From CAWHMS01 sp963830495 (lineage in GTDB: Bacteria; Actinomycetota; Actinomycetes; Propionibacteriales; Nocardioidaceae): 64,000 nt of DNA. Of this stretch, positions 53,311 to 61,933 are shown piece by piece (within the stretch, counting starts at the first letter, position 1; each line of letters opens with the position of its first letter). The notes beneath the pieces were generated by a model that was not told the origin of the DNA, did not search any database, and saw only the letters and a list, made by a program, of their open reading frames with translations. The DNA lies in assembly GCA_963830495.1 (NCBI GenBank), contig CAWHMS010000001.1, forward strand, positions 124,001-188,000. The letters run 5' to 3'. A program made the translations under genes and the position numbers.

Positions 53311-53376
53311 ACACCGCGACACCAGCACACAGCGGAGCTCGTGAGACGAGGCCGCGGCGTCGCGAGGTCCGCCTCC

Positions 53377-53382
53377 TAGACT
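53377..53382 (+). promoter_or_regulatory. -10 hexamer of the his operon
   Basis: TAGACT, 7 nt before the hisD ATG at 53390. Predicts a leaderless his operon transcript, which leaves no room for a leader-peptide attenuator. Confidence 0.6.
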
Positions 53383-53389
53383 GATCCGC

Positions 53390-54709
53390 ATGATTCGTCG
53401 CATCGATGTCCGCGGCAGGAGGGCGGCCGGGGAGCCGCTCGACTACCGCGCGCTGGTCCCTCGTGCGGAGTTCGACGTCGAGACCGCGATGGCCACCGTG
53501 CGGCCGCTCTGCGACGCCGTCCGGGTCGACGGGCACGACGAGCTGCTCCGGCAGGCGGCCATCTTCGACGGCGTCGAGATCGAGCGCGTGCGGGTGCCCG
53601 AGGCGGCCATCGACCAGGCGTGGACGAGCCTGGATCCCGCGCTCCGCACGAGTCTCGAGGAGGCCGCTCACCGGCTCCGCCAGACCTGCGCGGCCGAGCT
53701 ACCCGCGGACACGTCGGTGCAGGTCGGCTCCGGAGTCGTCACCCAGCGCCATGTCCCGGTCAGCAGGGTGGGGCTGTACGTCCCGGGGGCGAAGGCGCCG
53801 CTGATCTCCTCCGTGCTGATGAACGTCGTGCCCGCCCAGGTGGCAGGGGTCGCGTCGCTCGCGCTGGCCAGCCCGGCGCAGAAGGAGCACGGCGGGTTCC
53901 CGCACCCGTCCATCCTCGCCGCGTGTGCGCTGCTGGGGGTCGACGAGGTCTACGCAGCCGGTGGAGCGGGTGCGGTGGCGATGTTCGCCTACGGCTACCG
54001 GCACGCCGACGGTGGCTGCCCGCCGGTCGACCTGGTGACAGGCCCGGCCAACATCTACGGGGTCGCCGCCAAGCGGCTGCTCCGAGGCGTCGTGGGCATC
54101 GACTCCGAAGCCGGACCGACAGAAATCGCCATCCTGGCCGACGAGTCGGCGGACCCACGTTTCGTCGCGGCCGACCTCATCTCCCAGGCGGAGCACGACA
54201 CGATCGCCGCGAGTGTCCTGGTCACCGACTCAGCCGCACTGGCGGCGCGGGTGGAGGAGGAGCTACCTCGTCAGGTGGCGGAGACCAAGCACGTGGAGCG
54301 CGTGACGACCGCGCTCGGCGGACAACAGTCCGCGATCGTGCTCGTCGACGATCTCGAGCAGGGCCTGGACGTGGTGGACGCGTACGCCGCCGAGCACCTC
54401 GAGATCCACACCGTCGACGCGGCCGGACGCGCCGGCCGGGTCCGCAACGCCGGTGCGATCTTCGTCGGCCCGTATGCCCCGGTGTCTCTCGGCGACTACT
54501 GCGCCGGGTCGAATCACGTGCTGCCGACCGCCGGATGTGCCTGCCACTCCTCCGGCTTGTCGGTGCGGTCCTTCCTCAGGACGGTCCAGGTGGTCGACTA
54601 CGGCCTGGAGGCACTGGCGGCTGCCGCGCCGCACGTCATCACGCTGGCCGAGGCGGAGGACCTGCCTGGCCACGGAGATGCCGTCCGGGTGCGGCTGGAG
54701 GGGGAGTGA
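53390..54709 (+). CDS. hisD: Histidinol dehydrogenase
   Basis: 439 residues. Zn-dependent oxidation of L-histidinol to L-histidine. VSRVGLYVPGAKAPLISSVLMNVVPAQVAGV is the NAD region, then GPANIYGVAAKRLLRG, GIDSEAGPTEIAILADE, LISQAEHDTIAASVLVT (QAEHD metal site) and AEHLEIHT, AGSNHVLPTAG. First gene of the his operon; stop overlaps hisC start (GTGA). Confidence 0.97.
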   Translation: MIRRIDVRGRRAAGEPLDYRALVPRAEFDVETAMATVRPLCDAVRVDGHDELLRQAAIFDGVEIERVRVPEAAIDQAWTSLDPALRTSLEEAAHRLRQTCAAELPADTSVQVGSGVVTQRHVPVSRVGLYVPGAKAPLISSVLMNVVPAQVAGVASLALASPAQKEHGGFPHPSILAACALLGVDEVYAAGGAGAVAMFAYGYRHADGGCPPVDLVTGPANIYGVAAKRLLRGVVGIDSEAGPTEIAILADESADPRFVAADLISQAEHDTIAASVLVTDSAALAARVEEELPRQVAETKHVERVTTALGGQQSAIVLVDDLEQGLDVVDAYAAEHLEIHTVDAAGRAGRVRNAGAIFVGPYAPVSLGDYCAGSNHVLPTAGCACHSSGLSVRSFLRTVQVVDYGLEALAAAAPHVITLAEAEDLPGHGDAVRVRLEGE

Positions 54710-55794
54710 CCCCGGAGCTCGCGCTGCCGCTCCGTCCGGAGCTGGTGGGCGTCGAGCCGTACGGCGCTACGCAGCTGGACGTACCCGTCCGGCTCAACAC
54801 CAACGAGAACCCATACGGTCCGTCTCCGGCGACGGTCGCGGCCATCGGCGCGGCCGTGGCCGAGGCAGCGACCGAGCTCAACCGCTACCCCGACCGCGAG
54901 GCGACCGCGCTTCGCACCGACCTGGCCGGGTTTCTTGGCCACGGCCTGACGGCGGACCGGGTCTGGGCGGCGAACGGCTCCAACGAGGTGATGCTGCAGG
55001 TGCTGCAGGCCTTCGGCGGCCCCGGCCGTACCGCCATGTCGTTCGCCCCGACGTACTCGATGTACCCCGAGTACGCCCGCGGCACCGGTACCGCGTGGGT
55101 GACGGCGCCACGCACCGCGACCTTCAAGGTGGACGTCGACGAGGCCGTCGCCGCGCTGGCTGAGCGCCGGCCGGAGGTTGTCTTCCTGGCCTCGCCCAAC
55201 AACCCCACCGGCACGGCGCTGCCGCTCGGCACGGTCGCGGCACTGTGTGAGGCGGCGCCCGGGGTCGTCGTCGTGGACGAGGCGTACGCGGAGTTCCGCC
55301 GGGAGGGTGTGCCGACGGCGCTGTCGTTGCTGGACGACTATCAAAACCTGCTCGTCACGCGGACCATGTCCAAGGCGTTCGCGTTCGCCGGCGGCCGGCT
55401 CGGGTACGTCGCCTCGAGCCCGGCGGTCATCTACGCGCTACGGGTCGTGCGGCTGCCATACCACCTGTCGAGCCTGACACAGGTCGTGGCTAGGGTCGCG
55501 TTGGCGCACCGTGACGAGCTGCTCGGCCGGGTCGCCGACCTCAGGGCTGAGCGGGACGCGACGGTCGCATCGCTACGCGACATGGGACTCACGGTCGCCG
55601 ACTCCGACGCCAACTTCGTGCTGTTCGGCACGTTCGCTGACCGGCGGGCGGTCTGGCAGGCTTTACTCGACCGCGGCGTGCTCGTCCGTGAGGTCGGGCC
55701 ACCGGGCTGGCTGCGGGTGTCGATCGGTACGCCGGCCGACATGTCTGCGTTCATGGCTGCGCTCACCGAGGTGCGGCAGGAGGGTGTGCAGTGA
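54706..55794 (+). CDS. hisC: Histidinol-phosphate aminotransferase
   Basis: 362 residues, PLP fold type I. VRLNTNENPYGPSPATV start, WAANGSNEVMLQVLQAFGGPG, LASPNNPTGTALP, VVVDEAYAEF, and the PLP Lys in RTMSKAFAFAGGRLGY (Lys about 223). Converts imidazole-acetol phosphate to histidinol phosphate. Overlaps hisD by 4 bp and hisB at its 3' end. Confidence 0.96.
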   Translation: MTPELALPLRPELVGVEPYGATQLDVPVRLNTNENPYGPSPATVAAIGAAVAEAATELNRYPDREATALRTDLAGFLGHGLTADRVWAANGSNEVMLQVLQAFGGPGRTAMSFAPTYSMYPEYARGTGTAWVTAPRTATFKVDVDEAVAALAERRPEVVFLASPNNPTGTALPLGTVAALCEAAPGVVVVDEAYAEFRREGVPTALSLLDDYQNLLVTRTMSKAFAFAGGRLGYVASSPAVIYALRVVRLPYHLSSLTQVVARVALAHRDELLGRVADLRAERDATVASLRDMGLTVADSDANFVLFGTFADRRAVWQALLDRGVLVREVGPPGWLRVSIGTPADMSAFMAALTEVRQEGVQ

Positions 55795-56393
55795 TGGCGA
55801 GGATCGCGCGCGTCGAGCGTGAGACCAAGGAGTCCAAGGTGCTGGTCGAGCTCGATCTCGACGGCAGCGGGCGGCACGACGTCTCGACCGGGGTGCCGTT
55901 CTACGACCACATGCTGTCGGCGCTGGCGCGGCACGCGCTCTTCGACCTGACCGTGCAGGCCGAGGGCGACGTCCAGGTCGACGCGCATCACACGGTCGAG
56001 GACACCGCGATCGTGCTGGGGGAGGCGCTGCAGCAGGCACTGGGCGACAAGGCCGGCATCCGCCGCTTCGGTGCTGCCCTCGTGCCGCTCGACGAGGCCC
56101 TGGTCCAGTGTGCGGTCGACGTCTCCGGTCGGCCCTACTGCGTGCACGAGGGCGAGCCGGAGGGACAGGCTTACGTGGTGATCGGTGGCACGTACGTCGG
56201 CTCGCTGACCAGGCACGTGCTCGAGTCGATCAGCGCGCACGCCTCGCTGGCGCTGCACGTGCGGCTGCTGTCCGGCCGCGACCCGCACCACATCGTCGAA
56301 GCACAGTTCAAGGCCGTCGCGCGGGCATTGCGGGACGCCGTCTCCCTCGACCCTCGGGAGGGCGGCGTGCCCAGCACGAAGGGCACTCTGTGA
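55794..56393 (+). CDS. hisB: Imidazoleglycerol-phosphate dehydratase
   Basis: 199 residues, monofunctional. GVPFYDHMLSALARHALFDL, VDAHHTVEDTAIVLGEAL (Mn site HHxxED), RFGAALVPLDEALV, HVLESISAHASLALHVRLLSGRDPHHIVEAQFKA (second metal motif) are present. ATG 55794 is taken; GTG 55791 immediately upstream is equally possible (AGGAGGG 6-9 nt upstream). Stop overlaps hisH. Confidence 0.96.
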   Translation: MARIARVERETKESKVLVELDLDGSGRHDVSTGVPFYDHMLSALARHALFDLTVQAEGDVQVDAHHTVEDTAIVLGEALQQALGDKAGIRRFGAALVPLDEALVQCAVDVSGRPYCVHEGEPEGQAYVVIGGTYVGSLTRHVLESISAHASLALHVRLLSGRDPHHIVEAQFKAVARALRDAVSLDPREGGVPSTKGTL

Positions 56394-57022
56394 CGGCAGC
56401 CGTCGTGGTGCTCGACTACGGCTTCGGCAACCTCCGTTCGGCCGAGCGGGCGCTGGTCCGCGCCGGTGCGGACGTCGAGGTGACCGCGGACTTCGACGCC
56501 GCCCTCGAGGCCGACGGCTTGGTAGTGCCCGGCGTCGGCGCCTTTGACGCCTGCATGGCAGGTCTGGAGGCGGTACGGGGGCCGCGGCTGATCGGGCGGC
56601 GGCTGTCCGGGGGCAGGCCGGTGCTCGGCATCTGCGTCGGTCATCAGGTGCTCTTCGCGCGTGGCGTCGAGCACGGGGTCGAGCGCGAGGGATGCGGCGA
56701 ATGGCCCGGCACGGTGGAGCGGCTCGAGGCGCGCGTGCTGCCGCACATCGGGTGGAACACGGTCCAGGTCGCCGAGGGTTCGGCCATGTTCGCCGGTATC
56801 GACTCCGAGCGGTTCTACTTCGTGCACTCCTACGGCGTACGCCGGTGGGAGCTCGTCACGTTGGGTCGCACCGAGCCACCACTGGTGTCCTGGACGCGCC
56901 ACGAACGGGATCGGTTCGTGGCCGCGGTGGAGAACGGGCCGCTCTGGGCCACCCAGTTCCATCCGGAGAAGTCGGGCGACGCGGGAGCTGCTCTGCTGCG
57001 TAACTGGGTCCAAGCACTGTGA
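56390..57022 (+). CDS. hisH: Imidazole glycerol phosphate synthase, glutaminase subunit
   Basis: 210 residues, class I glutamine amidotransferase. VVLDYGFGNLRSAERAL start, PGVGAFDACM, VLGICVGHQVLF with catalytic Cys about 82, and ATQFHPEKSGDAG with the His/Glu of the triad. Supplies ammonia to HisF. GTG 56390 overlaps hisB; its stop overlaps the lipoprotein gene start. Confidence 0.96.
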   Translation: MTAAVVVLDYGFGNLRSAERALVRAGADVEVTADFDAALEADGLVVPGVGAFDACMAGLEAVRGPRLIGRRLSGGRPVLGICVGHQVLFARGVEHGVEREGCGEWPGTVERLEARVLPHIGWNTVQVAEGSAMFAGIDSERFYFVHSYGVRRWELVTLGRTEPPLVSWTRHERDRFVAAVENGPLWATQFHPEKSGDAGAALLRNWVQAL

Positions 57023-57453
57023 TCACCGCACGGAACAGCTACCGCGTCGTCGTGGCCGTCGCACTTGTCGCGCTCAGCGGCTGCGCCACCGAGCCCACCG
57101 ACCGCAGCGGCACCGGGCCGGCCCCGTCCGCCGAAGCCGACGTCGCCGCGACCGAGGTCACCTACGTGCGCAGCGGCGGGCTGCGCGGCGAGGTCACGTC
57201 GTACACCTTCGCCGCCGGAGGAGCGCCACCGGAGGGCTTCACCCGCCAGCAGCAGCAGCGGGTGCTCCGTGCCGCGGCCGCTCCCGAACTGCGGTCGCTG
57301 ACACCGGGGGCGCCGCCCAAGACGCTGTGCTGTGACCGGTTCAGCTACGAGGTGACAGTCACCTGGTCCGACGGGCAGCGCCGCACCTTCCGCAGCATCG
57401 ACGGCGTCGACGCCGCCCCGGCACTGGCGGCGCTGCTTCGCGTGGCAGGCTGA
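57019..57453 (+). CDS. Putative lipoprotein in the his operon
   Basis: 144 residues. GTG 57019 overlaps the hisH stop by 4 bp. N-terminal signal (YRVVVAVALVALSGC) ends in a lipobox LSGC with Cys about 22, so it should be lipidated and processed by LspA. The mature domain has a Cys pair (TLCCDRFSYEVTVTWSDGQRR) and no recognised family. Its translational coupling to hisH is odd, since no link to histidine synthesis is evident. Confidence 0.8.
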   Translation: MITARNSYRVVVAVALVALSGCATEPTDRSGTGPAPSAEADVAATEVTYVRSGGLRGEVTSYTFAAGGAPPEGFTRQQQQRVLRAAAAPELRSLTPGAPPKTLCCDRFSYEVTVTWSDGQRRTFRSIDGVDAAPALAALLRVAG

Positions 57454-57510
57454 CGGCGACCAGACCCGCCGCGCGACGTGGCGCGCGGACGATCGAGCAG
57501 AGGGCGACGG

Positions 57511-57849
57511 GTGAGCAAGGAACGAGCACGACGCCGGGCCGAGCGGGAGGCGGAGGCGGCCAGGCTCGCGGCGGACCGACAACGGACGTCGGAGCGGCGT
57601 GTCCGCCGACACGCCCGCCGCCAACGCCTGCTCGGAGCGTTGCCGCGCCGGAACCGGGCAGTCCGCCGACAAACCGCTCGTCCGGGCATCGTGGCAGCGC
57701 GACGACGTCGCACGCTCGGCTTGGTGGCGCTCGGCTTCGCGGTCGTCCAGCTCCTCACCTGGGTGTCCACACCTGACTGGGGGGTGCGCGCGGCCGTCTT
57801 GATCGTCAGCGTGCTCGCCGTACCTCTGGTCACGGCATTGAGCCTGTGA
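57511..57849 (+). CDS. Arg-rich small membrane protein in the his operon
   Basis: 112 residues from GTG 57511 (AGAGGG about 6 nt upstream; GTG 57478 is an in-frame alternative). Residues 1-60 are extremely Arg-rich and probably helical; two hydrophobic helices follow (about 68-84 and 90-110). No family is recognised beyond similarity in layout to small actinobacterial membrane proteins next to priA. Confidence 0.7.
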   Translation: MSKERARRRAEREAEAARLAADRQRTSERRVRRHARRQRLLGALPRRNRAVRRQTARPGIVAARRRRTLGLVALGFAVVQLLTWVSTPDWGVRAAVLIVSVLAVPLVTALSL

Positions 57850-57872
57850 GCAGTGCTCCACGGCCCGATCCG

Positions 57873-57878
57873 TACGCT
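57873..57878 (+). promoter_or_regulatory. -10 hexamer of priA
   Basis: TACGCT, 6 nt before ATG 57885, suggesting an internal leaderless promoter for priA-hisF. Confidence 0.45.
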
Positions 57879-57884
57879 GTCGCC

Positions 57885-58637
57885 ATGACCGCGCTGGAGC
57901 TGCTGCCTGCCGTCGACGTGTCGGACGGGCAAGCCGTGCAGCTCGTCCAGGGCGTCGCCGGCAGCGAACGGGTCTTCGGCGACCCGGTCGAGGCCGCGCT
58001 GCGCTGGCAGTCGGCCGGTGCCTCGTGGATCCACCTGGTCGACCTCGACGCTGCCTTCGGGCGAGGACACAATAGGGCGTTGCTGCGCGAGGTCGTCGGC
58101 GCGCTCGACATCGACGTCGAGATGTCCGGCGGCATTCGCGACGACGAGTCGCTCGCCGCCGCGCTGGGCAACGGCTGCCGCCGGGTCAACATCGGCACCG
58201 CCGCCCTGGAGGATCCGAGTTGGTGCGCTGCCGTGGTCGCCGAGCACGGTGACCGGGTCGCCATCGGTCTCGACGTGCGCGGTACCACCCTCGCCGCCCG
58301 TGGCTGGACCCGTGACGGCGGCGACCTGTACGACGTGCTCGCACGCCTGGACGCCGAAGGCTGCGCACGCTACGTCGTCACCGATGTTGCCCGGGACGGG
58401 ATGCTGCAAGGCCCGAATCTGGACCTGCTCCGCGATGTGTGCAGCCGCACGGATGCCCCGGTCGTCGCCTCCGGAGGCATCTCGACCCTGGCCGACCTGC
58501 GTGCCCTGTCCCGGCTGGTCCCCACTGGGGTCGAGGGCGCCATCATCGGCACAGCGCTCTACACCGCAGCCTTCTCGCTCGAGGAGGCTCTGGACGCCGT
58601 CCGCGCGGCCGCGCAGCCGAGCGGAGCCGCCGGGTGA
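57885..58637 (+). CDS. priA: Phosphoribosyl isomerase A (HisA/PriA)
   Basis: 250-residue beta/alpha barrel. ELLPAVDVSDGQAVQL (catalytic Asp about 11), WIHLVDLDAAFGRG, VEMSGGIRDDESL, RVNIGTAALEDP, VTDVARDGMLQGPNLDLL (second catalytic Asp), VVASGGIS. In actinobacteria this protein usually performs both the HisA and the TrpF reactions. No trpF is seen next to trpC/trpB here, which supports the bifunctional role. Overlaps hisF by 4 bp. Confidence 0.93.
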   Translation: MTALELLPAVDVSDGQAVQLVQGVAGSERVFGDPVEAALRWQSAGASWIHLVDLDAAFGRGHNRALLREVVGALDIDVEMSGGIRDDESLAAALGNGCRRVNIGTAALEDPSWCAAVVAEHGDRVAIGLDVRGTTLAARGWTRDGGDLYDVLARLDAEGCARYVVTDVARDGMLQGPNLDLLRDVCSRTDAPVVASGGISTLADLRALSRLVPTGVEGAIIGTALYTAAFSLEEALDAVRAAAQPSGAAG

Positions 58638-59395
58638 CGCTCGCCGTCCGGGTGATCCCGTGTCTCGACGTCGACGACGGACGGGTGGTCAAGGGGGTCA
58701 ACTTCGCCGGTCTGCGAGACGTCGGCGACCCGGTCGCGCTGGCCCGGCGCTACGACGCCGAGGGTGCGGACGAGCTCACGTTCCTCGACATCACGGCGTC
58801 CCAGCAGCGGCGTGACACCGTGCTGGACGTGGTGTCGCGAACGGCCGAGCAGGTCTTCATCCCGCTGACCGTCGGCGGCGGCGTGCGTGGGGTCGAGGAC
58901 GTCGACGTGCTGCTGCGCGCCGGAGCCGACAAGGTCGCGATCAACACCGCGGCGATCGAGCGTCCCGAGGTCGTCGCGGAGATCGCGCAGCGCTTCGGGC
59001 GTCAGGTGCTCGTGCTCAGCGTCGACGCTCGTCGGGCGGCCGGGCCGGCGTCGGGGTTCGAGGTGACGACACACGGCGGTGCCTCGGGTACCGGTCTGGA
59101 CGCGCTGGAGTGGACGCGGCGTGGTGCAGAGCTGGGAGCGGGGGAGATCCTGCTCAACGCGATGGATGCCGATGGCACCCGGGCCGGCTTCGACCGCGAG
59201 CTGATCCGCGCGGTCCGGTCCGCTGTCACGATCCCGGTCATCGCCAGCGGCGGCGCGGGTGCCGCTGAGCACTTCGCGCAGGCTGTCGACGCGGGGGCCG
59301 ACGCCGTGCTGGCCGCGAGCGTCTTCCACTTCGGCACCGTCACGATCGCTGCCGTCAAGCAGCGGCTGGCCGGCGCCGGACATGCCGTGCGCTGA
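58634..59395 (+). CDS. hisF: Imidazole glycerol phosphate synthase, cyclase subunit
   Basis: 253 residues. VRVIPCLDVDDGRVVKGVNF (catalytic Asp about 12), DELTFLDITASQQRRDT, VGGGVRGVEDVDVLLRAGADKVAINTAAI, LLNAMDADGTRAGFD (second catalytic Asp), IASGGAGAAEHF. Forms IGP and AICAR with HisH. Starts at GTG 58634 inside the priA stop. Confidence 0.97.
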   Translation: MTLAVRVIPCLDVDDGRVVKGVNFAGLRDVGDPVALARRYDAEGADELTFLDITASQQRRDTVLDVVSRTAEQVFIPLTVGGGVRGVEDVDVLLRAGADKVAINTAAIERPEVVAEIAQRFGRQVLVLSVDARRAAGPASGFEVTTHGGASGTGLDALEWTRRGAELGAGEILLNAMDADGTRAGFDRELIRAVRSAVTIPVIASGGAGAAEHFAQAVDAGADAVLAASVFHFGTVTIAAVKQRLAGAGHAVR

Positions 59396-59422
59396 CCGGT
59401 GGCACGCGGCCGCCGAGTCGGG

Positions 59423-59890
59423 TCAGGTCTCGCCGCCGATGTCGACGTCGTACGCCTCGTAGACCAGGTCCGAGCCACGCTGTCGGTGCCTGACCAGGGT
59501 GCCGAGCAGCGACGTACCACTGGTCCGCACTGAAGCCATGTCCGCCTCCGGGGCGGCGGTGCGCGTTGTTGCCAGCAGGTCGTCGAGCAGCCCACGGATC
59601 ACGACGTGCTCGCGGGTGAGCCTCGCGGCGGCGCCGGAGAGTCGGGGCGCAGTCGTGAGCAGGCCCTGGTACAGACCGTCGGGACCTTCGGTGATCGTGA
59701 TGTGCTCGCGGAAGTCGGCCGACAGCTCCACCAGGGCGACGTGGACCCGTTCGGCCCACCGCTCGTCGTCGCCGGGCGCCGGGGCGGCGAGCGCGTGCTC
59801 CAGCGCACTCATCGAGTCACGCAGCTCCGCGCGACGTTGCCGCAGCTCCTCCATGAAGGCCGGCTCTGGTGTCGGCGAGGTCGTTTCCAT
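59423..59890 (-). CDS. Hemerythrin-like (HHE) domain protein
   Basis: 155 residues, predicted all-helical. His/Glu ligand-like positions occur in DFREHITITEGPDGLY, RLTREHVVIRGLLDDLL and RHRQRGSDLVYEAYDVDIGGE, the spacing of a four-helix HHE bundle, though not all five metal ligands can be confirmed. ATG 59890 has GGAGG about 5-6 nt upstream. Could bind a di-iron centre and sense oxygen or NO; inference only. Convergent with hisF. Confidence 0.7.
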   Translation of the reverse strand: METTSPTPEPAFMEELRQRRAELRDSMSALEHALAAPAPGDDERWAERVHVALVELSADFREHITITEGPDGLYQGLLTTAPRLSGAAARLTREHVVIRGLLDDLLATTRTAAPEADMASVRTSGTSLLGTLVRHRQRGSDLVYEAYDVDIGGET

Positions 59891-60034
59891 CGACGCCTCC
59901 TGCCCGAGTCACGTGTCGAGGACGTCTCGGTGACAACGTCGTGCGCCCGAGATCCCCATGGTCGAGCACTGCAGCCGTGCTGGCAAGGGCCGGATCTCGC
60001 CGCCCCAGCGTAGTACCGACAGCGTAGGCGCAGG

Positions 60035-60709
60035 TCAGACGCTGAACTGTGCCGAGCGCAGCCGGGCGACGGCGTCCTCGTCGCCTGCCATCTCCAGCCT
60101 CGCCACGTCGGATCGGCCGTACGCGTAGAGCACCAGCTCGCTGGGGAGTCCGTGCAGCTCGACGGCCGGCTCTCCGGGCACCAGGTCGGCGACCTCGTCG
60201 GGGTCCGAGCGCCTCATGGTGATGCCCGTGGGGGACCTGCGCAGCGTGAGCTTGCCCATGTGCCCGAGGCCTCGCCAGAGCTTGTCCTCGGTCCAGGTGG
60301 GCAGCGCTCGCGGACTCCACCCGGGCTGGGCTCGCAGGATGTCCTCGTGGTGCACGAAGAACTCCAGCGCGTTGAAGCGCCGGTCGGCACCGGGCCACGT
60401 GAAGACCGAGAGGCGGGGCGGCCCGGAGCGCACGCCGTCCAGCAGCTGCTCGAAGGAGCGCCGACCGGCGATCGAGTCGACTGCCCGGTTGCTGATCGAA
60501 GAGAACGGGGTGGTGAGGGTGCCGACCAGGTTGTCGCGCAGCACCAGATGGGCAAGCAGGTGTTGCACGTCCCACTCTCCGGACAGGGTGGCCGCCGACG
60601 GACCGACGGCGCGGGCGCTGTCACAGAGGGCGGCCCGCTCCAGCCGTGCGATCGACTTGCCTTCGCGGGCGAGGAGCTCCGGTGAGTACGCCGGGATCGG
60701 GTCTGGCAT
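60035..60709 (-). CDS. TIGR03085 family metal-binding protein (DinB-like/MDMPI fold)
   Basis: 224 residues. The N-terminal four-helix DinB-like bundle is shown by ARLERAALCDSARAVGPSAATLSGEWDVQHLLAHLVLRDN (metal-binding His in DVQHLLAH), and FNALEFFVHHEDILRAQPGW is the other His-containing motif. Related to mycothiol-dependent enzymes. ATG 60709 follows TAGCAT by 7 nt and is preferred; ATG 60718, three codons earlier, lies inside that hexamer. Divergent from hisI. Confidence 0.85.
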   Translation of the reverse strand: MPDPIPAYSPELLAREGKSIARLERAALCDSARAVGPSAATLSGEWDVQHLLAHLVLRDNLVGTLTTPFSSISNRAVDSIAGRRSFEQLLDGVRSGPPRLSVFTWPGADRRFNALEFFVHHEDILRAQPGWSPRALPTWTEDKLWRGLGHMGKLTLRRSPTGITMRRSDPDEVADLVPGEPAVELHGLPSELVLYAYGRSDVARLEMAGDEDAVARLRSAQFSV

Positions 60710-60716
60710 GCGGGCC

Positions 60717-60722
60717 ATGCTA
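60717..60722 (-). promoter_or_regulatory. -10 hexamer of the TIGR03085 gene
   Basis: TAGCAT on the minus strand, 7 nt before ATG 60709. Confidence 0.45.
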
Positions 60723-60750
60723 CGCAGCCGGATCTCGACCCCGGCCGACA

Positions 60751-60808
60751 CCGTTCGGGACACAGCTGCAGCCCACCGCCGCTGGGACTGCCACTGTGTC
60801 CCGAACGG
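60751..60808. repeat. 58-bp imperfect palindrome between divergent genes
   Basis: CCGTTCGGGACACAG (60751-60765) is perfectly complementary to 60794-60808. Weaker pairing continues inward (GCAGCCC against GGGACTGC). It sits between the divergent TIGR03085 and hisI promoters. Arm length resembles the palindromes at 5223 and 7047, though the sequence differs. Confidence 0.75.
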
Positions 60809-60882
60809 GGGCTGGGGTGACCCCGCCACCAAGCCGCCGCCGGGCCGCCCGTGGTGCGGTCGGATGCGGAACCGAGGTTTGC

Positions 60883-60888
60883 GAGGAT
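60883..60888 (+). promoter_or_regulatory. -10 hexamer of hisI
   Basis: GAGGAT, 6 nt before GTG 60895. It deviates from TANNNT at the first position but has the same spacing as the other leaderless starts here. Confidence 0.35.
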
Positions 60889-60894
60889 GGGCGG

Positions 60895-61293
60895 GTGACC
60901 GCTCGCGCCAGTGCGCTGCCCGATGCCGACACCCTGCTCGGCCGGCTGCGCTTCGACGACCACGGACTGGTCACGGTCGTCGTGCAGGAGGCGACCCGTC
61001 GGGACGTCTTGATGGTGGCCTGGATGGACGTGGAGGCGATCCGGCGCACGCTGGCGACCAGTCGCGCGACGTACTGGAGTCGCAGCCGGCGCGAGCACTG
61101 GGTCAAGGGCGAGACATCAGGGCACGCACAGCACGTCCGCTCCCTGCGCGCGGACTGCGACGGCGACACGTTGCTCCTCGAGGTGGATCAGGTGGGTCCT
61201 GCCTGCCACACCGGCGCGGCCACGTGTTTCGACGTCCCAGCCGATGTCGGCGGGACGGATGCCACGGCCGATGACGCCGGCACCGATGCGTGA
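60895..61293 (+). CDS. hisI: Phosphoribosyl-AMP cyclohydrolase
   Basis: 132 residues, monofunctional (no HisE domain). VVVQEATRRDVLMVAWMDVEAIRRTL, YWSRSRREHWVKGETSGHAQHV and DCDGDTLLLEVDQVGPACHTGAATCF (metal-binding Cys residues) are the family motifs. Opens the ring of PR-AMP. GTG 60895. Its end overlaps the next gene by 8 bp. Confidence 0.96.
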   Translation: MTARASALPDADTLLGRLRFDDHGLVTVVVQEATRRDVLMVAWMDVEAIRRTLATSRATYWSRSRREHWVKGETSGHAQHVRSLRADCDGDTLLLEVDQVGPACHTGAATCFDVPADVGGTDATADDAGTDA

Positions 61294-61876
61294 GCGCCGC
61301 GGCTACGCGGCTGCGCTTGTCTCCGGACTGCTGGGGGCGACGGCGGTGACGGTCGCGGTCGCGCGACCCTGGGTGCGCGGCCAGGCAGAGGTGCCGGGCC
61401 TGCCGCAGATCCAGGCCGACGTGAGTGGCGCCGCGCTGTCGCCGCTCGCGGGTGCCCTCGGGGTGGTGCTGCTGGCGTCGTTCGGCGCCGTGATCGCGAC
61501 GCGGGCATGGGTGCGCCGCACGGTCGGCGTGCTGATCGTGGCCGCGGCAGCAGTGGTCGTCGTCGTGGCGGCGGCGCCACCGGACCCGGCGGCCGCAATC
61601 GAGGACGCGTTGAGCGCGCGTGGCTGGGCAGGTGGCGGCTACTCGACGCGAGTCGTGCCGTGGCGCTGGTTGGCGCTGGTCGGCGCCGCGTGCTGTCTCC
61701 TCGCCGGGGCGGCCGTGGCCTGGCTCGGGCACCGCTGGCCGGTGCTCGGCGGCCGGTACGACGCCCCAGCCTCGTCGGCCGAGTCGCCACCTCCGCAGGC
61801 AACCGTCGAGGAGATGGACGAGGACGACGTCTGGCGCGCATTGGACCGGGGTCACGACCCGACACAGGACCGCTGA
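61286..61876 (+). CDS. Trp biosynthesis-associated membrane protein (TIGR02234-like)
   Basis: 196 residues from ATG 61286 (ATG 61271 and ATG 61259 are in-frame alternatives). Four membrane helices: about 6-25, 50-73, 78-98 and 126-148, with PWVRGQAEVPGLPQIQADVSGAALSPL between the first two, the typical TIGR02234 loop. The C-terminus is acidic. Function unknown; the family is found in actinobacterial trp operons, normally after trpE. Here it directly overlaps hisI. Confidence 0.85.
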   Translation: MRERRGYAAALVSGLLGATAVTVAVARPWVRGQAEVPGLPQIQADVSGAALSPLAGALGVVLLASFGAVIATRAWVRRTVGVLIVAAAAVVVVVAAAPPDPAAAIEDALSARGWAGGGYSTRVVPWRWLALVGAACCLLAGAAVAWLGHRWPVLGGRYDAPASSAESPPPQATVEEMDEDDVWRALDRGHDPTQDR

Positions 61877-61933
61877 GAACGCCTGCCAGAATAGGCGCTG
61901 CCACAATGGCGCTGACGAGAGGAGCTGAGCCCC

